NCBI GenBank assembly: GCA_041855385.1 | Contig: JBHAEC010000104.1 | Coordinates: 1 to 32,654, forward strand | Length of the DNA stretch: 32,654 nucleotides | DNA from: JBHAEC01 sp041855385 | Lineage (GTDB): Bacteria > Bacillota > Negativicutes > Veillonellales > Veillonellaceae | Direction: 5' to 3' | Shown: in pieces, positions 22,206-31,363 of the stretch | How positions within the stretch are numbered: the first letter of the stretch is position 1 | How the letters are laid out: the number at the start of each line of letters is the position of its first letter | Translations under genes and position numbers: made by a program | The notes under the pieces: model-generated | Databases searched by the model: none | What the model was told of the DNA's origin: nothing | Seen by the model: only the letters and a program-made list of their open reading frames with translations

Positions 22206-23275
22206 ACGGGGGTACTATGAAAGATGAACATGTGGTGATAGCGGACAAAAGAGAAGCGAAAGAGGAGATGGTTGGGCAAAAGGGATTAAAATATTTTGTC
22301 GGACAGGGAAGCAATGTTAATATTCCTCTTGGCCTTACCGAAGGGGAGGAAAGAAAAGCGTTTACAGACTTTCATCGAGAGCAAATTGCAGAGGCCATAG
22401 ATGATTTGGCATCCATGAAGAAAACGTTAGATGAAATACATGAAAGTGTATATGCGAACTGGGGAAAGGCTATTGTTGAAGAGGCCTCTCCGTTGGCCGG
22501 TATTCGGGGACATAAACAAGGCGTAATTCAGCGATTTCCTATAAAAAGAGGTCGAAAGAAAAAAGTGTTCGCCAGAAAGGGTAAAGTATATGTATATCCG
22601 TCAAATATCGTTCCAAAAGCTGTACGAAAACAGATTTACGATTCCATCATGGAAGACATGCATCAAATGACGGAAATACTGACATCTATGCTATACTCTC
22701 TTCGGCATCAGCTCGGAACGATTGACACAATAAGAAAAGGCGGACAGGATGTTTCCCACATGGAACACGAAGTGGCGAGTCAGAATACGCAGATAAATAA
22801 AATATTTACAGATGTCAACACGTATATGTACCAGGTCTATGAACTCATCCAAAGAGAAGGTAGAAATTTGACAGGGGAGACATTAGGAGAGTCGGAAGAA
22901 AATAAATATCAGCGGTTGCTGCAGGATTTTAACTTTTTGTTGCGCCAAAGAGCAGAAATTAATCTTCTCATTGAACAGGTATTGGTGTTTTTGTCAGGGC
23001 TCATGAATTCTATGCGTAAAGAATTGGCAAAATACACTTTGCAACAATTGGAAGCAAAGGTAGTGCAAGAGGCAGAGGAAAGAAAGGCGAAAAATCGGTT
23101 GCCGGTAGTAGAAAATGTGTCGGATTACGACGACCTGGAAGGGCAGAATCCCGTTTTTGACGAGAAAAATAATTTAATGGTGGAGGAAGGGACGGAAGAT
23201 AAGTCGTTATCCTCCGTATATATAGTAATTGGTTTGCTTTTAGCAGCCTTTGGTATATATATGTTTCTCAAATAG
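22199..23275 (+). CDS. Tail-anchored coiled-coil protein of unknown function
   Basis: I do not recognise this 358-residue protein. It has no N-terminal signal but a single hydrophobic segment at the extreme C-terminus (about 339-357, ending FGIYMFLK), so it looks tail-anchored with its bulk in the cytoplasm. Residues about 45-75 and 140-290 are helical with heptad-like spacing of hydrophobics, suggesting coiled coils. A strongly basic patch (about 115-132, many Lys/Arg) could bind nucleic acid or lipid, and an acidic linker precedes the anchor. The start at TTG 22199 has AAAGGA nine bases upstream. An in-frame ATG at 22217 after GGGGG is an alternative. It overlaps rlmH by 7 bases, so it is coupled to the WalJ-HtrA-RlmH block. 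Confidence 0.8.
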   Translation: MVDGGTMKDEHVVIADKREAKEEMVGQKGLKYFVGQGSNVNIPLGLTEGEERKAFTDFHREQIAEAIDDLASMKKTLDEIHESVYANWGKAIVEEASPLAGIRGHKQGVIQRFPIKRGRKKKVFARKGKVYVYPSNIVPKAVRKQIYDSIMEDMHQMTEILTSMLYSLRHQLGTIDTIRKGGQDVSHMEHEVASQNTQINKIFTDVNTYMYQVYELIQREGRNLTGETLGESEENKYQRLLQDFNFLLRQRAEINLLIEQVLVFLSGLMNSMRKELAKYTLQQLEAKVVQEAEERKAKNRLPVVENVSDYDDLEGQNPVFDEKNNLMVEEGTEDKSLSSVYIVIGLLLAAFGIYMFLK

Positions 23276-23402
23276 TTTTGAGTAAGGAAAAAGGAATTTT
23301 ATTTATCCGTGTCAAATTGTTCTAGTGTAAACGAAAGTATGCGACGATTGCTTGTAATGCAGGAATAAGTAAAAATGCCAAGCATAGATGGGAGGTCTTT
23401 TT

Positions 23403-23861
23403 ATGAAATTGGAAGAGATTATGAACAAATATCCCGTAACCGTGAATGCGGATGCCACGATTCATGAGGTAGCCATGCTGTTTGTTAAACACGATATCTC
23501 GGCCATTCCCGTTGTAGATAATGACGGCGTGTTGATGGGGATCATTACGGAGGGCGATTTGCTATACAAGAAAGTACGTCCCCATACTCCTCATTATGTT
23601 AATATTCTGGGAGCCAGCATATTTTATGCAGGGATCGGAGAGTATAACGATAACTTCAAAAAGTTGTTGGCAGCATCTGTAGATAAGCTTATGACCAAGG
23701 ATGTTATTTACGGAGAGCCTGATACGGATGTGGAAGATATTGCCGCTGTTATGGTAGAGCAACATCTGAAAGTAGTTCCTGTCGTGAAGGACTCTCGCGT
23801 GGTAGGAACGGTAAGTCGTAAAGATATCATGCGTCTTATTGCAGAGGAAACAGCCGAATAG
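23403..23861 (+). CDS. CBS-domain-pair protein
   Basis: This protein of 152 residues is built almost only of two CBS repeats: residues about 1-57 (EIMNKYPVTVNADATI, ISAIPVVDNDGVLMGIITEGDLL) and about 94-150 (KLMTKDVIYGEPDTDV, LKVVPVVKDSRVVGTVSRKDIM). CBS pairs bind adenine nucleotides or similar ligands and act as sensors, here with no attached enzyme domain. The start at 23403 is chosen because GGGAGG sits 7 bases upstream; an in-frame ATG at 23388 overlaps that site. A 127-base gap with no convincing promoter precedes it and a terminator hairpin follows, so it may be a single-gene unit. Partner and ligand are unknown. Confidence 0.9.
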   Translation: MKLEEIMNKYPVTVNADATIHEVAMLFVKHDISAIPVVDNDGVLMGIITEGDLLYKKVRPHTPHYVNILGASIFYAGIGEYNDNFKKLLAASVDKLMTKDVIYGEPDTDVEDIAAVMVEQHLKVVPVVKDSRVVGTVSRKDIMRLIAEETAE

Positions 23862-23938
23862 TAGATTTAGGTATGTATTTGCTGGGCGAAGAAGGAGTTT
23901 TTGAGCTATTCTTTGTTGCCCGGAGAAAGAACATATAA

Positions 23939-24004
23939 GAAGGTGCAAGGCGAAACCGAAATGTCGAATGTGACTAGGTTTGACTTGCACTTTCTTTTCT
24001 TTTG
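23939..24004 (+). terminator. Intrinsic terminator after the CBS gene
   Basis: An 11-bp stem with one G-T pair (23939-23949 with 23984-23994) closes a long loop with additional partial pairing (AAACC with GGTTT). It is followed by the T-rich TTTCTTTTCTTTT tract. Confidence 0.65.
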
Positions 24005-24020
24005 AACCTTCGTATTCTAT

Positions 24021-24049
24021 TTGTAAAATTCGGTTGTTTATGTTATTAT
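24021..24049 (+). promoter_or_regulatory. Sigma-A promoter of the tig-clpP-clpX block
   Basis: TTGTAA (24021-24026), a 17-base spacer and TATTAT (24044-24049) lie 70 bases upstream of the trigger factor start. TAGAAT at 24051-24056 is an alternative -10. No CtsR or HrcA/CIRCE repeat is visible near it. Confidence 0.6.
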
Positions 24050-24118
24050 GTAGAATGCAATGTTATACATTAAAGATAAAATTAAATGGGAAAACCATTA
24101 AAGGGAGGACATATTTTC

Positions 24119-25435
24119 ATGAAAGTAACAGCAAATCCTGTAGATCAACATCAAGTTACCTTGACCATCGAGGTTCCTGCGACAGACGTAGCAAAGGGTA
24201 TTAATGCATCCTGTCAGCGCATCGCAAGCCAGGTGAACATTCCGGGTTTCCGTAAAGGAAAAGCGAACCGTCAAATTCTTGAAATGAATTATGGAAAAGA
24301 AGCCATTTTGGAAGAAGCATATAATTACCTGGTTAATAAATATTACGATGCAGCTCTCACAGAGCAGAATATTATTCCCGTGACAGAACCGGAAGTGGAA
24401 AAAGTAACGTTTGAAGAGGGACAGGATCTTGTTTTTAAAGCTACTGTGACAAAACGCCCGGAAGTGACCTTGGGCGACTATAAAGGCCTTGAAGTGGAGA
24501 AACCGGAAGCGGTTGTAAGTGATGAACAGGTACAGGCACAGCTAGAACGTCTTCGCGAACAGAAAGCCGAGATGGTAGTAGCAGAAGAAGGCACAAAGAT
24601 TGCCAATGGCGATTTTGCCGTTATCGACTTCGCCGGGTTTGTTGACGGAAAGGCATTTGACGGAGGAGAAGGAAAATCCTACCCCCTTCAGATAGGTTCT
24701 GCGAGTTTTATTCCAGGATTTGAAGAACAATTGATAGGAGCACAGGCCGGTGATGATGTAGAAGTGAATGTGAACTTCCCGGAAGATTACTTCGTTGCCG
24801 ACTTAGCCGGAAAAGCGGCACAGTTCAAGGTACATGTAAATGATGTGAAACGCAAACAACTTCCTGAGTTGACTGACGAATTTGTAAAAGAAAACAGCGC
24901 TTACGAAACTGTAGAGGCGATGACAGCGGATCTAAGAAAGAAGCTGGAAGAAGATGCGGCACATCGTGCACAAGATGCGTATCATGGTGCATTGGTGCAA
25001 AAAGCGGTAGATAATGCCAGCGTGGACATTCCGGAAGTAATGGTAGAGGCACGCATTGATCAGATGCTTCAGGAAATGGCTATGAATCTGGAAGGTCGAG
25101 GCATGAAGTTTGAAGATTATTTGAAATATGCAAATAAGAAGGTAGAAGATCTTCGTGCAGAATATAAACAGACAGCGGCGGCTAATGTTCGTGCCGACTT
25201 GGTACTGGAAACAATTGTAGAGAAAGAAGGTATCAAGGTTGCGAACGAAGATTTAAATTTTGAGATTTACCATATGGCTCAAAACTTCGGGGCAGACCCT
25301 AAAGAAGTGAGAGATATTATTGTTAAAGAAGGCAGAGTGCAGATGCTCGTTAACAGCGTGGCGCGCAAAAAAGCGGCGGGTCTTATCATTTCCAGTGCAA
25401 AAGGTGCCAAGGAAGAAGCTGAAGCGACAGAATAA
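24119..25435 (+). CDS. tig: Trigger factor, ribosome-associated chaperone
   Basis: Trigger factor binds the ribosome exit tunnel and shields nascent chains; it also has peptidyl-prolyl isomerase activity. The 438 residues, starting at ATG 24119 after GGGAGG, show the ribosome-docking loop GFRKGKA (43-49) in the N-terminal domain. An FKBP-like isomerase domain (about 155-245) contains FAGFVDGKAFDGG and IPGFEEQLIGAQAGD. A long helical C-terminal chaperone domain follows. Length is standard. An earlier in-frame ATG at 24086 precedes the binding site and is rejected. The tig-clpP-clpX-lon order is widely conserved in bacteria. Confidence 0.97.
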   Translation: MKVTANPVDQHQVTLTIEVPATDVAKGINASCQRIASQVNIPGFRKGKANRQILEMNYGKEAILEEAYNYLVNKYYDAALTEQNIIPVTEPEVEKVTFEEGQDLVFKATVTKRPEVTLGDYKGLEVEKPEAVVSDEQVQAQLERLREQKAEMVVAEEGTKIANGDFAVIDFAGFVDGKAFDGGEGKSYPLQIGSASFIPGFEEQLIGAQAGDDVEVNVNFPEDYFVADLAGKAAQFKVHVNDVKRKQLPELTDEFVKENSAYETVEAMTADLRKKLEEDAAHRAQDAYHGALVQKAVDNASVDIPEVMVEARIDQMLQEMAMNLEGRGMKFEDYLKYANKKVEDLRAEYKQTAAANVRADLVLETIVEKEGIKVANEDLNFEIYHMAQNFGADPKEVRDIIVKEGRVQMLVNSVARKKAAGLIISSAKGAKEEAEATE

Positions 25436-25465
25436 TGAGTAGCACCTGCAAGAGGTGAAGCATAC

Positions 25466-26059
25466 ATGTATATTCCTATAGTAGTAGAGCAAAGCGGTAG
25501 AGGCGAGCGATCTTATGATATATACTCGCGACTGCTTAAAGATCGTATTGTTTTTTTGGGTGGGCCTATTCATGATGAAATGGCAAATCTTGTAATTGCA
25601 CAGTTGCTCTTTTTGGAGGCAGAAGACCCGGATAAGGATATTCACTTGTATATTAACAGTCCGGGAGGTGTAGTTACCGCAGGAATGGCTATTTATGATA
25701 CCATGCAGTATATTAAGCCCGATGTATCCACCATATGTGTCGGTTCTGCGGCAAGTATGGGAGCTGTTCTCTTGGCAGCAGGTCAAAAGGGCAAGAGATA
25801 TGCGCTTCCTCATGCACGAGTGATGATTCATCAACCCCTGGGCGGTGTGCAAGGGCAGGCAACAGAAATAGAAATCCATGCCCGAGAAATTTTGCGTATG
25901 AGGGAAGAGTTAAACTCTCTTTTGTCAAGTCATACAGGGCAATCTATTGATGTGGTGGCAAAAGATACGGAACGAGATAACTTTATGAGTGCCATGGCAG
26001 CAAAAGAATATGGCTTAATTGATGAAGTCCTAATTCGTTTACCCCAAGAAGGTAAATAG
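25466..26059 (+). CDS. clpP: ATP-dependent Clp protease proteolytic subunit
   Basis: ClpP forms the double-ring serine protease chamber that works with ClpX or ClpC. The 197 residues contain the catalytic triad S97 in GSAASMGA, H122 in MIHQPLGG and D171 in TERDNFMSA. The oxyanion turn NSPGG is at 64-68. The N-terminal IPIVVEQSGRGERSYDIYSRLL segment matches mature ClpP, so little or no propeptide is present. The gap to tig is 30 bases with no terminator; clpX follows 11 bases downstream. Confidence 0.98.
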   Translation: MYIPIVVEQSGRGERSYDIYSRLLKDRIVFLGGPIHDEMANLVIAQLLFLEAEDPDKDIHLYINSPGGVVTAGMAIYDTMQYIKPDVSTICVGSAASMGAVLLAAGQKGKRYALPHARVMIHQPLGGVQGQATEIEIHAREILRMREELNSLLSSHTGQSIDVVAKDTERDNFMSAMAAKEYGLIDEVLIRLPQEGK

Positions 26060-26070
26060 GGGAGGCAGGC

Positions 26071-27321
26071 TTGGATAAGGAAATAAAAAAACGCAGATGT
26101 AGTTTCTGTGGGCGCAGTGAAGACGAAGTATCTAAGCTCATTGCGGGGCCGGGAGTTTTCATTTGTGATGAATGTATTGAAGTGTGTCTGCGAATTATCG
26201 AAGACGAACAAATAGAGATGGAAAGGGAGGAGTTCTCTCTTTCCTATGTACCTACTCCTAAGGAAATAAAGGCAAGGCTGGATGAATACGTAATCGGACA
26301 GGAAGAGGCTAAAATCTCTTTGGCTGTAGCCGTATATAACCACTACAAGAGACTGCAGACAGATCATGTCATTGATGATGTGGAATTACAAAAATCCAAC
26401 ATAGTTATGGTAGGTCCTACAGGTAGTGGAAAGACCTTATTGGCTCAAACATTAGCTAAATTGTTGGATGTTCCCTTTGCCATGGCAGATGCTACAAGTT
26501 TGACAGAAGCCGGATATGTAGGAGAGGATGTAGAAAATATTTTGCTTAAGCTTATTCAAGCGGCGGATTACGACATCCAAAAGGCAGAAAAAGGCATTAT
26601 CTACATTGATGAAATTGATAAAATTGCCAAAAAGTCTGAGAATCCTTCCATTACAAGGGATGTTTCCGGTGAAGGTGTACAGCAGGCATTACTTAAAATT
26701 TTAGAAGGAACGGTGGCGTCCGTGCCTCCTCAGGGAGGGCGCAAACATCCACATCAAGAATTGCTGCAGATTGATACGACTAATATATTGTTCATTTGTG
26801 GCGGTGCTTTTGCCGGCATTGATAAGGTAATATCGAAGAGAACGGCAGTAAAAACATTGGGTTTTGGTGCGGATATCCAAAAAAAGGAAGAAAAAGATGT
26901 TTCTGCCATATTAAAGGATATTTTGCCGGAGGACCTGCTAAAATACGGGTTGATTCCTGAGTTTATAGGTCGATTGCCGGTTTTGGTTACCCTGGATCCG
27001 ATCAGTAAGGACGGTTTAATCTCTATTTTGACCGAGCCGAAGAATGCATTGGTGAAACAGTATGAAAAGATGCTCTCACTAGACGGGGTAGACCTTATTT
27101 TTGAAGATGAGGCTTTAGAAGAAATTGCTGTAGAAGCGTTGGCGCGTAATACGGGTGCGCGAGGACTGAGAGCCATTATAGAAAAAGTAATCAAAAAAAT
27201 TATGTATGAGGTTCCATCCAGAGATGATGTGAATACTTGTATAGTAACTAAAGAAGCCGTTAGAGGTGTAGAGGAGCCGATTCTTAAGATGGATAAGCGG
27301 CGCCAAAAGAGAAAAATGTAG
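26071..27321 (+). CDS. clpX: ATP-dependent Clp protease ATP-binding subunit ClpX
   Basis: ClpX is the AAA+ unfoldase that recognises substrates and threads them into ClpP. The 416-residue protein begins at TTG 26071 with GGGAGG just upstream; no ATG exists before the zinc finger, so the TTG start is well supported. The N-terminal C4 zinc-binding domain uses C10, C13, C32 and C35. The AAA+ core has Walker A GPTGSGKT (115-122), Walker B IIYIDEID, the pore-loop region near AGYVGEDVEN, sensor motifs and the IGF-type ClpP-docking tripeptide region (ALGF/TLGF near 269). Length is normal. A hairpin with a T-run separates it from lon. Confidence 0.97.
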   Translation: MDKEIKKRRCSFCGRSEDEVSKLIAGPGVFICDECIEVCLRIIEDEQIEMEREEFSLSYVPTPKEIKARLDEYVIGQEEAKISLAVAVYNHYKRLQTDHVIDDVELQKSNIVMVGPTGSGKTLLAQTLAKLLDVPFAMADATSLTEAGYVGEDVENILLKLIQAADYDIQKAEKGIIYIDEIDKIAKKSENPSITRDVSGEGVQQALLKILEGTVASVPPQGGRKHPHQELLQIDTTNILFICGGAFAGIDKVISKRTAVKTLGFGADIQKKEEKDVSAILKDILPEDLLKYGLIPEFIGRLPVLVTLDPISKDGLISILTEPKNALVKQYEKMLSLDGVDLIFEDEALEEIAVEALARNTGARGLRAIIEKVIKKIMYEVPSRDDVNTCIVTKEAVRGVEEPILKMDKRRQKRKM

Positions 27322-27325
27322 GTGT

Positions 27326-27361
27326 AAGAAACTCATTTCTAGACGGGATGAGTTTCTTTTT
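27326..27361 (+). terminator. Intrinsic terminator-like hairpin between clpX and lon
   Basis: A perfect 11-bp stem (27326-27336 with 27348-27358) with an 11-base loop is followed by Ts (27357-27361). It sits in the 64-base clpX-lon gap and likely causes at least partial termination, so lon may be expressed at a different level or from its own promoter. Confidence 0.75.
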
Positions 27362-27385
27362 ATCAATAACGGTGTAGGAGTAAAT

Positions 27386-29695
27386 ATGAGAGAAAATATT
27401 TTGAAGACGCCCTTGGTTGCCTTACGAGGCATGGTGGTATTTCCCGATTTGGTGGCGCATTTGGATATTGGGAGAGAAAAATCTTTAAAAGCAGTAGAAG
27501 AAGCCATGGCTAATGACCGTATGCTTGTGGTGGTTTCTCAGCGTGACGATTCTACTGACGATCCAAACTTGGATGAACTGCATAAGGTGGGAACTCTGGT
27601 TAAAATAAAGCAGCTCTTGAGGCTGCCGGGTGGCATAGTGCGTATATTGGTAACAGGTATCAGTCGAGTCGAACTGTTGGAATTGGCAGAAGAAGATACG
27701 CATTTTGTTGTTTTATCAAAAATGCTGGAAACTGTTATTATTGATGACATTGAAATAGAGGCATATCGCCGATTGGTAAACAGCAAGTTTGAAGCGTGGA
27801 ACAAGGAATTAAAGGCAGTACCGGAGGAAGCGTTGCAACGCATTGAACGGATGAGCGATGCAGAGAAACAGGCCGATTATATTGCATCTTTGTTACCTAT
27901 TAATGTGAAGGCACAACAAGAGCTCTTGGAGGAGCTTTCTTTGGCGAGCCGATTAAACAAAATTATTGCCATTTTAAATGTGGAAATGGAAATTGCCGAC
28001 TTAGAAAATAGCCTTAACCATCAAGTTCGGCAACAAATGGAAAAATCGCAAAAGGAATACTTTTTGCGGGAAAAAATCAAGGTTATTCATGATGAATTGG
28101 GTGATCATGTAAATCAGGAAACGGAAGCCGAAGAATTTAGAAAAACTCTATCGAACTTGTCCGTATCCAAAGATATAAGGCAACGCATAGAAAAAGAAAT
28201 TCGTCGTTTCGAACGCATGCCGCAAATGATGCCTGAGTCGACGATTGTTCGAAATTACTTGGAGTGGGTTCTTGGACTGCCTTGGAACCAGTATAGTGAA
28301 GATCGATTGGATATAAATGAAGCGGCGCGTATTTTAGATGAAGATCATTTCGGCTTGGAAAAAGTGAAAGAGCGCATTTTAGAATTCTTGTCCGTACATC
28401 ATCTCACGGAATCCCAGAGTGGCTCCATTCTGTGTTTTGTGGGGCCTCCGGGGGTTGGCAAAACTTCGCTGGCTGCATCAATTGCAAAGGCGATGAACAG
28501 AAAATTTGTCAGAGCTTCTTTGGGCGGAATGCGTGATGAAGCTGAGATTAGAGGACATAGGAGAACCTATATCGGATCTATGCCGGGACGGATGATTCAA
28601 GGGATAAAAAATGCGGGAACGAACAATCCCGTATTCTTGCTGGATGAAATAGACAAGTTAGCCTCTGACTATAAAGGTGATCCGTCATCGGCATTACTTG
28701 AAGTGTTGGATCCGGAGCAGAACAATAGTTTTAGTGATAATTTTATCGAGTTACCCTATGATTTTTCCAAGGTATTTTGGATTACCACGGCTAATGTAAT
28801 TTCCGATATTCCAAGGCCTTTGTTGGATCGTATGGAGGTTATTACGCTGTCGGGATATACAGCAGAAGAAAAGCTTGAGATTGCAAAGACCTATTTAGTT
28901 CCGAAGCAGGCCAAAAAACATGGCTTAAAAGAATCGGTTGTTAAGCTGTCCGATGGAGTGCTGAAAAAACTGATACAGGATTACACTCGTGAAGCAGGCG
29001 TTCGAGGGTTGGAAAAAGTTATTGCTAAGGTATGCCGTAAAATCGCTTGCCAAGTTGTTAAAGATCCGAATTACAAGGTAAAGGTAACGACAAAAACAGT
29101 CGAGGAACTTTTGGGTCCTGCGAAATACAAGGAACTGGAGAAGGAAAAGCGCCCACAAGTAGGTTTGGCATGCGGGTTGGCATGGACTTCTGTGGGAGGA
29201 GTTGTTCTTCCTTGTGAGGCGATGGCTCTAAAAGGGCGAGGAAAGTTATTGCTTACAGGGAGCTTGGGAAATGTGATGAAAGAATCTGCTCAAGCGGCTC
29301 TTACTTATATTCGCCATAATGCTAAGGCTTTGAAATTGGAAGACGATTTTTATGAAAAATACGATTTACATGTTCACTTGCCGGAAGGGGCAACGCCGAA
29401 GGATGGCCCTTCTGCGGGAATTACCATGACCTTAGCGATGGTGTCGGCATTGACAGAACGAAAGGTTCGGTCAGATATTGCCATGACGGGAGAAATAACG
29501 ATTAGGGGGCAGGTTCTTCCTATAGGAGGCCTAAAAGAAAAGGTGCTGGCGGCCCATCGACATGGGATTAAAGAAGTAATCATTCCGGAAGGTAATAAAA
29601 AAGACTTGACGGAAATTCCTGAGTCTGTACGAGATTTACTTACCATTACCCCGGTAAAGACAATGAATGAAGTGTTGGTACGGTCCTTATTATGA
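27386..29695 (+). CDS. lon: ATP-dependent protease Lon (LonA)
   Basis: Lon is a cytoplasmic AAA+ serine protease that degrades misfolded and regulatory proteins. The 769 residues comprise the N-terminal substrate-recognition domain (about 1-200), a coiled-coil linker, and the AAA+ module with Walker A GPPGVGKT (353-360) and Walker B VFLLDEIDK. The C-terminal protease domain has the Ser-Lys dyad S676 in KDGPSAG and K719 in GLKEKVLAA. This is the soluble LonA form; no membrane segments are present as in LonB. The stop overlaps the engB start (ATGA), indicating coupling. Confidence 0.98.
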   Translation: MRENILKTPLVALRGMVVFPDLVAHLDIGREKSLKAVEEAMANDRMLVVVSQRDDSTDDPNLDELHKVGTLVKIKQLLRLPGGIVRILVTGISRVELLELAEEDTHFVVLSKMLETVIIDDIEIEAYRRLVNSKFEAWNKELKAVPEEALQRIERMSDAEKQADYIASLLPINVKAQQELLEELSLASRLNKIIAILNVEMEIADLENSLNHQVRQQMEKSQKEYFLREKIKVIHDELGDHVNQETEAEEFRKTLSNLSVSKDIRQRIEKEIRRFERMPQMMPESTIVRNYLEWVLGLPWNQYSEDRLDINEAARILDEDHFGLEKVKERILEFLSVHHLTESQSGSILCFVGPPGVGKTSLAASIAKAMNRKFVRASLGGMRDEAEIRGHRRTYIGSMPGRMIQGIKNAGTNNPVFLLDEIDKLASDYKGDPSSALLEVLDPEQNNSFSDNFIELPYDFSKVFWITTANVISDIPRPLLDRMEVITLSGYTAEEKLEIAKTYLVPKQAKKHGLKESVVKLSDGVLKKLIQDYTREAGVRGLEKVIAKVCRKIACQVVKDPNYKVKVTTKTVEELLGPAKYKELEKEKRPQVGLACGLAWTSVGGVVLPCEAMALKGRGKLLLTGSLGNVMKESAQAALTYIRHNAKALKLEDDFYEKYDLHVHLPEGATPKDGPSAGITMTLAMVSALTERKVRSDIAMTGEITIRGQVLPIGGLKEKVLAAHRHGIKEVIIPEGNKKDLTEIPESVRDLLTITPVKTMNEVLVRSLL

Positions 29696-30366
29696 CAGAC
29701 ATAGTTAAAGAACAAGGTAAGAGAGACAAACTAAAAAAAGAGCTTCGCATCATTAAGGCGACGTATACGGCTTCGGCGGTTAAGGAGAGTCAGTACCCTG
29801 AAGGAGACACCATTGAAGTGGCTTTTTTGGGTCGTTCTAATGTAGGTAAATCATCTCTTATCAATTCCTTGTGTAACCATCGCGGCCTTGCTATGGTGAG
29901 CAAGCAACCGGGAAAGACAAAGACGATTAACTTCTTTTCCGTAACATCCAAGAAGGAGATTGACGAGGATCATGAGTTGCGGTATGAATGGTTTTTGGTT
30001 GACCTGCCCGGTTACGGTTTTGCTAAAACAAAACAGGGTAATAAGGATAGAGGATTATGGGCAAAGTTTATTGCCGACTATATCAGCACATCTCCCAGGT
30101 TAGCGCTGCTGTGTTTATTGATTGACGGGCGACATCCGGACTCCCCCTTGGATAGAGAGGCTTTTGCGTGGCTAAAAAGTGTGGGAGTTCCTCTGCAGAT
30201 TATCGTAACAAAAACAGATAAGTTAAAAAGTGGAGAACGGCAAAAAAATATGAAGGCGATAAAGGAGCGATTTCCTACGGAGCGACCTCCTATCGCCTAC
30301 AGTTCGCTAACACATACAGGGCGAGCCCTTGTCATGCAACAAATCAATGCACTTTTGGAAGAATAG
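29692..30366 (+). CDS. engB: Ribosome biogenesis GTP-binding protein EngB/YsxC
   Basis: EngB (YsxC/YihA) is a GTPase needed for late assembly of the 50S ribosomal subunit. The 224 residues carry G1 GRSNVGKSS (47-55), G2 Thr in GKTKTINFF (about 74-82), G3 DLPGYG (104-109) and G4 TKTDK (173-177), the standard set for the family. It is slightly longer than usual (about 195-200) owing to an N-terminal charged extension and a short acidic insertion after the G2 region. It overlaps lon by 4 bases, and the lon-engB pairing is conserved in many Bacillota. Confidence 0.96.
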   Translation: MTDIVKEQGKRDKLKKELRIIKATYTASAVKESQYPEGDTIEVAFLGRSNVGKSSLINSLCNHRGLAMVSKQPGKTKTINFFSVTSKKEIDEDHELRYEWFLVDLPGYGFAKTKQGNKDRGLWAKFIADYISTSPRLALLCLLIDGRHPDSPLDREAFAWLKSVGVPLQIIVTKTDKLKSGERQKNMKAIKERFPTERPPIAYSSLTHTGRALVMQQINALLEE

Positions 30367-30374
30367 GGGAAGTC

Positions 30375-31358
30375 ATGCAAAGGATGACGGAGCTATCTAT
30401 GGATATATGTATAAGTAAGCAAGTTGAAGCTGAAATAGTAAAGATGGAAACGCTACTGGCGGAAGAATTTGCAGGGCAATCGGAGGAGTTTGATGCCCTT
30501 GTATTACCCTTGATGCAGGCAGGTGGCAAGCGAATACGGGCCAGATTATTTTTGCTTATCTCTCTTTTGGGAAATTCGCGGGAAACTGACCGTATCCGGG
30601 TAGCAGCGGCCATAGAAATTCTCCATCTTGCTACATTGGTTCATGATGATGTACTCGACCAATCCGCACTGCGAAGAGGGAAAAAAACAATTCATTCTCT
30701 TCACGGCAATAAGGTGGCTATTTTAAGCGGAGACTTCTTGTTTGCAAAAGCCTTCGGACTGCTGGCCTCTTTGGGAAATACGGCATTATTGGGAATTTTC
30801 TCCCGCACTATAGAATCCTTGGTGGAAGGTGAATTCTTACAAATGCAGGACTTGTATGATGTACGCCAAGGAACGGATAAGTATTTATTAAAGACAAGGC
30901 GAAAAACGGCGGATTTTATTGAGGCATGTATGGAGTTGGGCGCCGTGTTGGGTGGTCTAAACGAGAGCTATACGACGGGGCTTAAAAAATTTGGCCATAT
31001 ATTGGGCATGGCCTTTCAAGTATCCGATGATATGATTGATTACCTTTCTACGGAAGGGATAGCGGGAAAACCCATATGTAATGATATTCGGAGTGGTGTT
31101 TTGACCTACCCTTTACTTGTCACAGTGACGGAAGAGAATGCGAAGGCCCTTCAGGAAGAGGTATATAAGGTTAAAGCGGGAAAGAGTGCAGATACTTTAT
31201 TGGCCTATTTAGAAAGTCATAGGGGTCTGGAGAAAACCTTTGCACTTATGGAAGATTATGAAAGGAAGGGGAAAGAAATCTTATCGGTTCTCCCTGTTTC
31301 AGAGGTAAAGGATGTCTTGGAAACCTTACTGCTTTCTCTGTGTTATAGAAAGGTGTAA
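30375..31358 (+). CDS. Trans-polyprenyl diphosphate synthase
   Basis: This all-helical isoprenyl transferase chain-elongates isopentenyl diphosphate on an allylic primer. The 327 residues show GGKRIR (50-55) and the first aspartate-rich motif HDDVLD (D91, D92, D95). The second, QVSDDMID, carries D218, D219 and D222. The residue just before the first motif region (LATLVH) and the length resemble long-chain heptaprenyl/octaprenyl synthases that supply quinone side chains rather than short-chain GPP/FPP synthases. Chain length cannot be fixed from sequence alone. The ATG at 30375 follows GGGGA, 8 bases past engB. tatC follows 5 bases after its stop, so the two are one unit. Confidence 0.92.
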   Translation: MQRMTELSMDICISKQVEAEIVKMETLLAEEFAGQSEEFDALVLPLMQAGGKRIRARLFLLISLLGNSRETDRIRVAAAIEILHLATLVHDDVLDQSALRRGKKTIHSLHGNKVAILSGDFLFAKAFGLLASLGNTALLGIFSRTIESLVEGEFLQMQDLYDVRQGTDKYLLKTRRKTADFIEACMELGAVLGGLNESYTTGLKKFGHILGMAFQVSDDMIDYLSTEGIAGKPICNDIRSGVLTYPLLVTVTEENAKALQEEVYKVKAGKSADTLLAYLESHRGLEKTFALMEDYERKGKEILSVLPVSEVKDVLETLLLSLCYRKV

Positions 31359-31363
31359 CGGCC

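Noticed and set aside
25253..25879. Minus-strand open frame over the tig/clpP junction
   Set aside because: It is antisense to two certain genes and carries no domain signature.
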